Source of the DNA: Ciona intestinalis
Taxonomy: Eukaryota > Chordata > Ascidiacea > Phlebobranchia > Cionidae
Direction: 5' to 3'
DNA length: 64,000 nt
Assembly: GCF_000224145.3 (NCBI RefSeq)
Contig: NC_020168.2
Location: 4,065,480 to 4,129,479, forward strand
The notes beneath the pieces are model-generated. The model was not told the DNA's origin. It saw only the letters and a program-made list of their open reading frames with translations, and made no database searches. Positions 42,901 to 53,900 of the stretch are shown piece after piece. Position 1 is the first letter of the stretch. Each line of letters opens with the position of its first letter. The position numbers were made by a program, and so were the translations under genes.

Positions 42901-43398
42901 ATGCCGTTACGACCGATTTTTGGTGCCAGTGGCAGCTTAATAGAAGAGTCTTATTTGCATTTAAAACTAGGAAACTAAGCTGACTAATTACTTGGATTAT
43001 AATTAACTTAAGAAGAATAACAACAATGCTAGGATAATTGGTAAATAATAAATTACAATATCAGTATAGTAATGTGGGGAAGATGAGGCCCTTCAGCACA
43101 TAATATCCAAATATCCTGGCCGTGTTTTAAACAATTAAGAACGGTCTATGTGAGTCGTGAGGATACGGTTTATAATTCTTTGAAAGTTCATTGTTAACTA
43201 CCAAATGAGACGAGAAAATAATATGAAAAGGTGTCCCAACTTCCCCCACCCTACTGTATATTATTTCTAAGGCATTATACACAATTTAGCATAACCGAGA
43301 ATTCAAATTTTACAGATCGTAAATTGGCAAATCGATGCAGAACTTGCAAGAGAAAGAAGATTATCAAGTGTAACAAATATGGTTCTATTTTAGGATAA
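39939..43398 (+). CDS. Secreted six-Cys sushi (CCP) protein, copy 2
   Basis: Five exons: 39939-39993, 40579-40746, 41204-41226, 42408-42606, 43316-43398 (TAA), 175 aa. Exons 2-4 have exactly the same lengths (168, 23, 199) and phases as copy 1 on the other strand. MKILFLTSLLAMLAVGIL is a signal peptide. The sushi domain runs from CELPERPKFGRMRC to NQWNAPVPIC with six cysteines. Then come PDYYKC, KRCPKITKSD, a helical stretch, KFCVPDMCHFYC (C-x4-C-x3-C) and RCRTCKRKKIIKC (C-x2-C-x7-C), ending SILG. All 14 mature cysteines align with copy 1, while most other residues differ. MITE and SINE copies fill its introns. The function is unknown. Confidence 0.87.
40105..40287 (-). mobile_element. MITE family A, left end missing
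   Basis: TACATGGGACATTTTTTCAT ... TCTCGTCTTCCCCCACCCTA in intron 1 of sushi copy 2. Confidence 0.7.
40890..41090 (-). mobile_element. SINE, head truncated
   Basis: TTGAATGAATGTAAGTTATT, GGCCGAAAAACGACGGTCGT, CAACCCATTCGTGACCACTG. Confidence 0.75.
41660..42031 (-). mobile_element. MITE family A, split by another MITE
   Basis: Pieces 41660-41800 and 41994-42031 (GTGCTAAAAGTGTCCCGTCT) are the two sides of one copy. Confidence 0.75.
41801..41993 (-). mobile_element. MITE family A, complete, inside another copy
   Basis: TAGTAGGGTGGGAGAAGATG ... CATCTTCCCCCACCCTACTA. Confidence 0.85.
42695..42880 (+). mobile_element. SINE, internally deleted
   Basis: Head-like AACGTGGCACAATGGTTAAA joins directly to CATCCATAAAGTAACATATA and GGGCACGAGGTGTGTGAAAC. 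Confidence 0.65.
43065..43258 (+). mobile_element. MITE family A, complete
   Basis: TATAGTAATGTGGGGAAGAT ... CAACTTCCCCCACCCTACTG, 57 bp before the last exon of sushi copy 2. Confidence 0.75.
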
Positions 43399-43446
43399 CA
43401 AGTGCCACAATATACGAATGCGTAACGTTCGCCATAGTTTTCCTAC

Positions 43447-43865
43447 TATACCCTTTTTGCATGGTAACTATTACGCGCGTAAGTACTCGCATAGGCTACT
43501 TTACTTGCAAGTACAAAGTTAACACGCATAACGTCATAAGCGCGTCATCTGCTGTAGGAGGTTGGTTGTTACTCGCATTGTGCGGGTAAGAAAAGTATGG
43601 TGGAAGGACAGTTTCACTTTTAAGAGCCTAATCTGTTTTAGGAATTATTTTTACAGTTTTTAGTTGGTGATAGACTTTACACACTAAATATCAGAATTTA
43701 TATTATAAACACGATTTAACAATATTGCGCTAAAATAAGCTAATTCAATTTTGATACGCGCATAAACCGATGACCATTCAATATAACGCCGTTTTCGAGT
43801 TACTAAATGACGACTTTATGCGCATCGCTATTCGCATAAACATTTTACCATGCAAAAAGGGTATA
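43447..43865. mobile_element. TIR element, CCCTTTTTGC ends, TATA flanks
   Basis: Perfect inverted ends CCCTTTTTGCATGGTAA (43451-43467) and TTACCATGCAAAAAGGG (43845-43861), each flanked by TATA. 411 bp inside, no ORF. Family not recognised. Confidence 0.75.
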
Positions 43866-44941
43866 TGGTAACCAAGAGAAGAGAATTTGTTTGATGTAAA
43901 ATTAGAATTTCGATTATATAAGTTTTTTGCAACGTGTTTACTTCCTATCACCTATATTGGAAATTCGGTGCACTCGGTTATGTTTGTATGTTTTTAACAC
44001 ACTGATGCCGCTTTTTGTAGCAGTGTACAGCTTTATTAATTTACGTACATATTGCGCACATATACGCTGCATTATATTCAAACTAATTCCGTAGTCGATT
44101 TAACAATATTTTATAACAGCATATTTTGTTGTGCATAACTATTTCACTTCTATTTCACTTCGTTTGTCCGCTGTAATGATCTGCTGCGTAAGTTTTAAAT
44201 AAAACATTTTTGCTTTAACCCGCATGGTGTCTCTCGTGAGCAAGTATTGGGATAATGTGCAACACGTGCTGCCTAATTATGGTCCTATCCTTATCTGGAA
44301 ATTTGATCAAATTAAACAATGGCTGAACCCCATATTAAAAGGCGCCGTACCCACCAACTCCAAACAACTACACAGTTTGCAAGCGGCACGCGTTGCAATT
44401 CAAAATGTTGTTTTTTCGGTGTCTTCTTACAATTAAGAACTTATGCATTTTGGTAAACCATTGAAAACTCGGTTGCTTTTACAATATATGATATTGAAAG
44501 ACTTACCGGATCCAGGTCGTGTTAGTTTTCACGTTACAAGGTTGAGGTAACAGTGTACGTTTTTATCCTCTTGTCCCATTTGGTGGTAATGTGGGCCGAG
44601 AAGTACAAATACGTCATTATAGTTACATTGACGTGAGGTAACTGTGCACGTATAGGCATGCTAACTGTGTGGGGCAACTGTACGTGAGCATGTCAACTCA
44701 CTCTACTTTCCATTTCAACATATACTTTGATAACTGACTAATTTACCAAATAGTCAAATACCACATATTTGCTCATCTATACACTACAAAAGCAACACGA
44801 CGGTCGGCATGCCATACCAGCCATGAATAAGTTATATACACTCTAGTTTTAAACCACAAATTACTAACATTCATGCCAGCGAAAACTTACAACTAAATAA
44901 AACAGCACTCAAGATGTTGAAAACAAACTCAGTAGCAAAAT

Positions 44942-47058
44942 TACTATCGCAATCAGTGCCGCGCGCAGTGGCGACCCAACGTCTATACTAACTTTGAGGC
45001 GACCTAAAGCATTGCAGTATGACGTTGCTGTGGCAGATAATTGGCGCACCAGGCAAAGCAGTTCGTGGTATAACAACTTTTACATTAATTCAACTTTTCA
45101 CTTTGAATGCCCTAATACCGTTGCTGGTCGAACGTTTCGAATAAGTGCAATTCTAATTTTCGAAGTCTATATTTGATCACAGTTCCAAAGTGTTTTGGTT
45201 TTGATTCGGTAGAGTAGTTGCTAGATAACTGGTGTTGTTTAAGTGTTAAAACGTGACATGTAAGAATTGGGTTTTGTGCCGTATTAGAGACAATTACAAA
45301 ATTCTGCGGGGAAACAGTCATACTTACGAACTTATAATCGAAATGCTAACTGTAGTGAGCTAGTATAGACTGTAATTGTATGCGTTCGTTTATCTTTGGA
45401 CAATAAGCAAAGACAAACTACATGCGTCGTTTCAAACCCAAACCACCAAACCGGTTTAACATATTCACATATCCTAACCTCTTACCTATTAAGAAGCATG
45501 CGGAAGTAGCTTTCTGTGGTGGGTATAGCCTTACACGTAGCGTTAGTGACTACTGGATTGGAACGGTTACTGTTAAAGTCTCTAATCCAACAGGTTTCCG
45601 AAACAAGAGCTATTCTTTCGAAACGATAGAGAATTCTTAAACATTTTTGAGCATTTTTGACTAACAAGTCCTGGGTTCTATACCTTTTTTTCGTAGCTAC
45701 AAATAACAAACTACAGTACTAAAAAATGCGGTAATTATACCACAAGTTAAGATCGCTTTTGTTATCTTTTAAACTGCTGCACGAGTATAATGTTTAGATT
45801 TGCTCGAACAGAACCTTGCCTAGAGTCCCAGTTAACAGCCTTTACTCAGCCTTATGTATGCTGCAGAATAATCACCCCCACGGTTTATAAATAAAAATAT
45901 AATTCAACTTAAATTTCGCAAGTGAAAATTCTTTGCANNNNNNNNNNNNNNNNNNNNNNNNNNNNNNNNNNNNNNNNNNNNNNNNNNNNNNNNNNNNNNN
46001 NNNNNNNNNNNNNNNNNNNNNNNNNNNNNNNNNNNNNNNNNNNNNNNNNNNNNNNNNNNNNNTACTATCGCAATCAGTGCCGCGCGCAGTGGCGACCCAA
46101 CGTCTATACTAACTTTGAGGCGACCTAAAGCATTGCAGTATGACGTTGCTGTGGCAGATAATTGGCGCACCAGGCAAAGCAGTTCGTGGTATAACAACTT
46201 TTACATTAATTCAACTTTTCACTTTGAATGCCCTAATACCGTTGCTGGTCGAACGTTTCGAATAAGTGCAATTCTAATTTTCGAAGTCTATATTTGATCA
46301 CAGTTCCAAAGTGTTTTGGTTTTGATTCGGTAGAGTAGTTGCTAGATAACTGGTGTTGTTTAAGTGTTAAAACGTGACATGTAAGAATTGGGTTTTGTGC
46401 CGTATTAGAGACAATTACAAAATTCTGCGGGGAAACAGTCATACTTACGAACTTATAATCGAAATGCTAACTGTAGTGAGCTAGTATAGACTGTAATTGT
46501 ATGCGTTCGTTTATCTTTGGACAATAAGCAAAGACAAACTACATGCGTCGTTTCAAACCCAAACCACCAAACCGGTTTAACATATTCACATATCCTAACC
46601 TCTTACCTATTAAGAAGCATGCGGAAGTAGCTTTCTGTGGTGGGTATAGCCTTACACGTAGCGTTAGTGACTACTGGATTGGAACGGTTACTGTTAAAGT
46701 CTCTAATCCAACAGGTTTCCGAAACAAGAGCTATTCTTTCGAAACGATAGAGAATTCTTAAACATTTTTGAGCATTTTTGACTAACAAGTCCTGGGTTCT
46801 ATACCTTTTTTTCGTAGCTACAAATAACAAACTACAGTACTAAAAAATGCGGTAATTATACCACAAGTTAAGATCGTTTTTGTTATCTTTTAAACTGCTG
46901 CACGAGTATAATGTTTAGATTTGCTCGAACAGAACCTTGCCTAGAGTCCCAGTTAACAGCCTTTACTCAGCCTTATGTATGCTGCAGAATAATCACCCCC
47001 ACGGTTTATAAATAAAAATATAATTCAACTTAAATTTCGCAAGTGAAAATTCTTTGCA
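44942..47058. repeat. 996-bp direct duplication around a 125-N gap
   Basis: 44942-45937 and 46063-47058 are almost base-for-base identical (I noticed one substitution) and are separated only by the gap. Probably the same locus twice. Confidence 0.9.
45938..46062. other. Assembly gap, 125 N
   Basis: Flanked on both sides by the ends of the 996-bp duplicate. Confidence 0.95.
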
Positions 47059-47985
47059 AAACCTTCACAGTTAGTCGGAACAGTTCCTAATACGAGATAA
47101 TAACACGGATGTTAGACAGTACGAGATTATGACGTCATCAGCAAATTTCCGATCGAGTGACGTCATAATATACCGTTTTATGACGACATCACGACAAAAA
47201 TGCGTCATTTCGCCTAAAAATTCATGAAAAATACGAAAGACAGTTACGCCTTAAAAACGGGGTAATTGAAAAAGTTGCAATATAGGGAATTCCCGGTCAG
47301 GGGGGTGCGTAGGAAGAAAACTGCGTATTTTGTAGGGGGAGAATCCCAAGGCACCATTTCCAAACATATTTTAGGTTTCTATTTTGACCTGCTATGTGAA
47401 GAGTGATAATGCATACATTTATAATGCATGGTGTGGAAATAGAATGGGGAGATGCCAAATGTTAAACCTTGATAGCATAACAAGGTGATGAACCAAAGTT
47501 TTGAATGGGCTAGGTTGGAATATTGTTTGTTGACATTTTAAACTGAAAGGGCCAGTAAAAAGTTGCAGGTTTAGTATGTGTTTAATGTGGACTATTACCT
47601 CAATATTTGAGTGTATAGTGTATTAATGGTGTTATTTATAAATGTGGGGTAAATGGAGGTTCCAAATGGGTTTATAATGAGATGGGTGTGGCTTATAACT
47701 TGTAAAAGAAACACTGCATAAGACGAATTTAGGGTGTTTTGAATAAAAACAACAATTTGCACTTGTGGGGTAACACAGTACTGAGTTTTAAAAAAACTAC
47801 CAAATAAAATTCTTGTGTTTTCCGGTAATTTTTTACCCAGATTTTTGGGACTGCTTGTTAAAACTAGCACAGTGTAGAAATGTTTCCTCTTTTGTCTGAA
47901 GGTGACCGCTGCACAATCAGTGTTAAGAAAAATCTCATCTTTTCGAGGTAAGAATTTCAGCACCAAACACATTTACAATTCTCCA

Positions 47986-50900
47986 CTAGGTTTGCATACC
48001 AAAGTCGCGAATATTTAGTGTCCCATCATCAGTTGAATTGAATTGTAACATTCCACAAGAAAGGCCTAGGTTTTGGCACACCCAGAACACAAATCCGCAG
48101 CTCCAAGTTGAAAGCCTGGGTTTGCATTGTAAGATGGCAGTACCTACGTCTGCTGTAATGTTAGTGAACAGAGGTGTTGGGTGAACACTGACAATGGAGT
48201 ATTTAACGCTGTTGACTCCATCATGCAACATTCTTGTCACTGTGTTTGATAAAATCTCGTACCTACAAAAATAAAAATATTATATAAATAAAACTTAAAA
48301 CAATAAAAACTTTAAACCAGAACTTTTTTAACGTCATTGGTTTACATACACTTTTGTATCTTTTTGACATAAACACCTAAAAAATTTTGAATGAATGTAA
48401 CTTACTTTATCCTCGCGTGGCTTTATTTATTTTGGATTTTTTCTTTTTTTTATGTATGGCTGATAATTTGGACAACCCATTAGTGGCCACTGGGTTGGAG
48501 CAATTGCCGTTAAGTGTCTTGCCNNNNNNNNNNNNNNNNNNNNNNNNNNNNNNNNNNNNNNNNNNNNNNNNNNATTACTTAATGGTTACAGGCAGGCGCG
48601 CTAACCCCTAAGCCACGGTTTTACCTACTTTAATACTATAGTCGGACCAAGATCACCTTTAAATGAAAGGGAGACAGGTCATAAGGCATTGCTTTACAAC
48701 CTAAATGTGGCACCCAAAATTGGATAAAATGCTTTCAGTATTTGGTATCCAAAGTTTGTCTAATGTTTCATGTTTGTGCCACCTCCTTGATACAGCTATA
48801 TTTTGCCACTTTTGTTTTTTTTTTATATTACGTCACTCATTCCCACACATTGATTTGCAACAGGCGGAATAACGTCACTTTTTATATAAGAGTAACCATG
48901 TGGTGTTTAGACACAATTGCCATCGTTTGTGTGCCTCTAATCACATAAGTTATATAATTGGGTATTGTTAATAATCAAATACTTTAGTTACAAAGGTACT
49001 CAGTTAAAGTCGCCATATGACGCCAAAAGTGACGTATAACTGTTACAATACAGCTGCATGTTAAAACAACAAAAAAGTTTTTTCCTATAAGGACTATGTA
49101 TTACTAAAATATAAGGACTATGTATTACCACCATAAGGACTATCGACTATGTATTACTAAAAAAAGATCTATGTATTAAAAAGGGAAGTTCAGAACACCC
49201 ACAACCCACCTCAATAAATTTAGTTTATTTCCTTTATCTCTTTCGTGGTAACTCATCCTGTATTTAGCTTGGTGAAATGGAGGTCTCTTTATGGTGTAAC
49301 CCCTCGAGATATACNNNNNNNNNNNNNNNNNNNNNNNNNNNNNNNNNNNNNNNNNNNNNNNNNNNNNNNNNNNNNNNNNNNNNNNNNNNNNNNNNNNNNN
49401 NNNNNNNNNNNNNNNNNNNNNNNNNNNNNNNNNNNNNNNTCGGACCAAGATCACCTTTAAATGAAAGGGAGACAGGTCATAAGGCATTGCTTTACAACCT
49501 AAATGTGGCACCCAAAATTGGATAAAATGCTTTCAGTATTTGGTATCCAAAGTTTGTCTAATGTTTCATGTTTGTGCCACCTCCTTGATACAGCTATATT
49601 TTGCCACTTTTGTTTTTTTTTTATATTACGTCACTCATTCCCACACATTGATTTGCAACAGGCGGAATAACGTCACTTTTTATATAAGAGTAACCATGTG
49701 GTGTTTAGACACAATTGCCATCGTTTGTGTGCCTCTAATCACATAAGTTATATAATTGGGTATTGTTAATAATCAAATACTTTAGTTGCGTAGGAACTCA
49801 GTTAAAGTCGCCATATGACGCCAAAAGTGACGTATAACTGTTACAATACAGCTGCATGTTAAAACAACAAAAAAGTTTGTTCTTATAAGGACTATGTATT
49901 ACTAAAATATAAGGACTATGTATTACCACCATAAGGACTATCGACTATGTATTACTAAAATATAAGGACTATGTATTACCACCATAAGGACTATCGACTA
50001 TGTATTACTAAAAAAAAATCTTGAATAAAAAGGGAAGTTTAGAACACCCACAACCCACCTCAATAAATTTAGTTTATTTCCTTTATCTCTTTCGTGGTAA
50101 CTCATCCTGTATTTAGCTTGGTGAAATGGAGGTCTCTTTATGGTGTAACCCCTCGAGAATATACGAGCAAACATGTCATCGTCTTCACCCCCCCAACCCC
50201 AAAACATATTCGAGTAACCATTCACGTCGCGGAACTGGTCTTTACTCAACATGGTGACCCCACCAAATAAAGATGGGTATGGCAACCTGGATAATAGAAA
50301 ATAATACGTATAATATATAAATTTTCAATAATAATATAACTAATTTTTTTTGATTAGGTAAAGAAGATTAAAGAACAGTTAAACAGAGAAAAAGTGAATA
50401 AAAAATCACAAATATTATTTTTTTCCAAATTATAAAAAATAACTAACATGTTTAAATTCAGTGTGATAAGTTTGAGTAAGAATTTGAAACCTATTGCGTG
50501 TTTGGACCGTTCTGATCAAAGTACATGTGTGTTGTCTGTTAAGAAAAGCCACCCAAAGTCAGAATCCCATAATAAATTGTGTTACAATTACAAGGTTATG
50601 GGCTAATTAGTAACAGCAAGCGAAAAGTACAAACAAGATAAATTCAAACACACCTATGTTATGCATTAAATATAGTTAGGCAAAAGTTGTCATAATAAAA
50701 AAACTTAGTAAAGCGATTCAGGAAAATCTTTCATAAGAGAATTTTGCCATGTTTGCATACCAGTATTTTTAATTAGCTTTTCACCTACTAATGATGGTTT
50801 TGCAGCCCAATAAACAAGAAACCACCCATGGCTGGCAGTGAAAAGTTTATTCTATATATACCGGTACCTTTCAGTTTACAAAACAAATACCAATACCGGT

Positions 50901-53900
50901 ACCGGCACTTTATAATGCCATGAATAACCTAAGGGCTTAAAGCTACACGTGTTACATAGATTTCTCGATAAAATTCTTAAAAGTTGCTAAAATCACATTC
51001 AAATTTGAATACACATAAATGCAAGTGTTTCTGCTCTCATTATAACAGGAAAATTAGTTTTTTTTAACAGTTTGAAATCATACATGCTATTTAAAGATTG
51101 TTTCTATACACACTAATACCCAATGGCTTCTAAAACTACTTTAAAAAAAACTGCAATCAGTGTATCATATATCCTATGCCTACCTGTATCCATATTTATC
51201 AATGGCAACTGAAAGATGTTTAGGGGTATCAGTGCAATGGTAGAGGAGTCTGTCATCCTCTGGAAGGAGATCAACATCATGGAAGACAACGCAATCATAA
51301 AGATCTTCCTTCATTGCTTCCAGGTATCCGATGTTCATAAGTTTTGCTTTGTTAAAAGCCAGGTTGTATGCCTAAGGGTTATATGTATTAAGAAATAAAT
51401 GGAAGTATCTTGTTTATTTTGACGTGGCGGGGAAACGATAGTTGTTATAACACGGGTGTTTTGTTTAATCATGCCTGCTCGAGAGTTATCACAAATGTAA
51501 CATATTAAGTGATTATTATTTGGACTTTTTGTATTTTTGGTGCATTGTTGACAAAATTTAGACAGAAGTCTACTATGGTAGAAGGGCTGAGCCTCGAACC
51601 CTTATCCTCTTAGTTTGAGGCAGTGTTCGTAAACAGTCGTGGTGGTCTCTGCTTTAAAGTTTGAGCTGAGAAATAATAAACTTTAACAGCGCTTTCAACA
51701 TGAAGTTTATTACAAAGATGTCATCATTTTTAAAGTCTTACAGCTTTTAGTTTTGAATATGATAAGGGCTTGTCACAACGGAGCAATAGATCAGGTAGAA
51801 TGGGGAAAAGTTATTTGTTTGTAGACATGTCCAATTGTCCTAATATTGAATCAAGCCCTTTAATAAACTTGGAATCTTAATAACAATACGCTAAAACCAA
51901 GGGAGCAACATTTGTTAACAAAACTTTATTAATTTTGTAGTTCAAACAAAATCTCTGTGCTGTAACGGTGCCATGTAAAATTAAGATTGATTTGATTGTA
52001 TTGTTATGCTACAAGGGCGTATCTACCTAACGTGGTAAAGAGTGTCAACAAAATACAAGTGCTAATGATGTTTTTAACCACATCTTTCATTGTGACATTG
52101 CCTCTCTTTTTGTGTTAAGTTAAATGCAATAATTTCAATAGACCATTAACATTATCAATATAGGGTATCAGGAGTAAATTACCCTTTAATGTGCCTGTAA
52201 ATTATAGAGAGTTCAAGCCATTTAAAACCACATAACTATATTGTATATGATATAGTTCCTACTGTGCAGCAAGGGACCATGAATGTAGGCCAGTATTTAT
52301 TTATTACCATACATTTAAAATCCCAAAAAAGCCGCATAAATACAGCTTTGCTACCTACCTGTTGTATGACGTAAACTTTGTAATAAATTTGTTGACGTTG
52401 CAAGATTGGGTGCAAATGCCACATTAGTGCTTTTAAATGAACCTCTCTTGATCTGTGGGGGATTATAATTGCAACTCTGTGGCGTGGTACGCAACCCTCA
52501 GGAAAGTAGGAACCTCCAGGGTGAAGGTTCTGATTGTGAAGCGTGGTGTGTTCAAATGAAGGAGGGGTGGTGTTGAATTTGAACTCTAGTCTCCCAACTG
52601 GGGATGAAATTATGAAATAATAAAACAAGTTACTTTTTCATATATATTTATATATATACTTGCATGATAAAATATCCTGACGTGTTTTTTATTTAGCTTT
52701 TAGAAAATGATAGAACATATAGTATTGCGGGGTAAGATGGGACACCTTTAGCACATAATTAACAAATATCCTAATCGTGTTTTAAACAATTAACAAGGGG
52801 CTATTGATAAAAATAGAATGAAAGGTGTCCCATTATTTCCCACTCCACTTTAAATGATTATTAACTTATCAAAACGAAAGTGAAGAACAAAATATTGGAA
52901 CAACGAAGAGAAGGAAATTAACAGCAAAACCACAGTTAACCTAACTGACCATAAATTCTGATTAAGGAAAACTGCTATGCTGTATATTGTTCTCTAGGTA
53001 ACACTATCTATGGTGTTTTAGTTACAGCTTAAGGGAGTTGGAAAATAAAATAGAGTTGGTTCATTTTCCCAAAGGTATACAATAACTTATAAACGTGAAA
53101 TGAGGAAAATTAGTAATAGATTTGTATGTAAAGTAAAACATTATCCTGTACAGTTTAAACCGAAACTGTTATTTAGCAAACTTTACATGTTCCTATTTCC
53201 TTAAAAGCAGGAAATACAACTTTAAACAATACTACACTAGTAAGAATTTAAGAAACTCAAGATAAGAATGACAACATAACAGTTTCATGAAACTGTTATT
53301 CAGCAAACTTTACATATTCCTATTTCCTTGAAAGCAGGAAATACAACTTTAAACAACACTAGTAAGAATTTAAGAAACTCAAGATAAGAATGACAACAAC
53401 TTCAATGGAATATTTTTATCATTTACGATTGGTATCTAGTCTGCCCAAAATTTTTTTGAAGTTTAAATTGAATAGGTCATTTGTCAGACATATCTTTTTG
53501 ACATCGGCATGCGGCAAAAACTATGGAGATTACAAAGATTAGGCTGTTTCGCTAAACAATTGATCAAACAGTGCCAAAACTAAAGAAGAAGACTTGTACC
53601 CAAATTTGCCATGGTAAAGTAGTTCTTATCAACTTCAAGTTTAAAATATTTAGAAATTTAAATCTGGCTTACGTGGATAGTGTTAATGTACACACCTACA
53701 AATACAAAGAAACTTTGTTGATTTTTGAATTGTACAAATGTAAAAGTGGTTTAAAATAAATTTGTTATTCATATCTATTTAACTTTCACACACATAAAGC
53801 CAGACACCACATGTGTATTAAGTAAACATTAATATAAATACTTTTTAAAGTAAGACTTTATGAGTTTTTTATAGATAAAATTTCACCTCCTGAATACATT

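Larger units (their letters stand above)
43399..47985. other. Intergenic region, sushi copy 2 to B4GALT
   Basis: 4.6 kb. It holds the TIR element at 43447, a decayed MITE piece near 44515-44600, a gap-flanking 996-bp duplication, an eroded SINE core (45530-45620 and its copy), and a cluster of TGACGTCA-type sites at 47130-47200. No supported gene. Confidence 0.5.

Noticed and set aside
44224-44436. 70-codon plus-strand ORF (MVSLVSKYWDNVQH...)
   Set aside because: Single frame with no splice partners, promoter or poly(A) signal, and no recognisable family. Not better than chance in intergenic DNA.
44994-46830. Repeated short ORFs on both strands in the 996-bp duplicate
   Set aside because: They recur only because the sequence itself is duplicated at a gap. 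Part overlaps an eroded SINE core, and no splice structure is evident.
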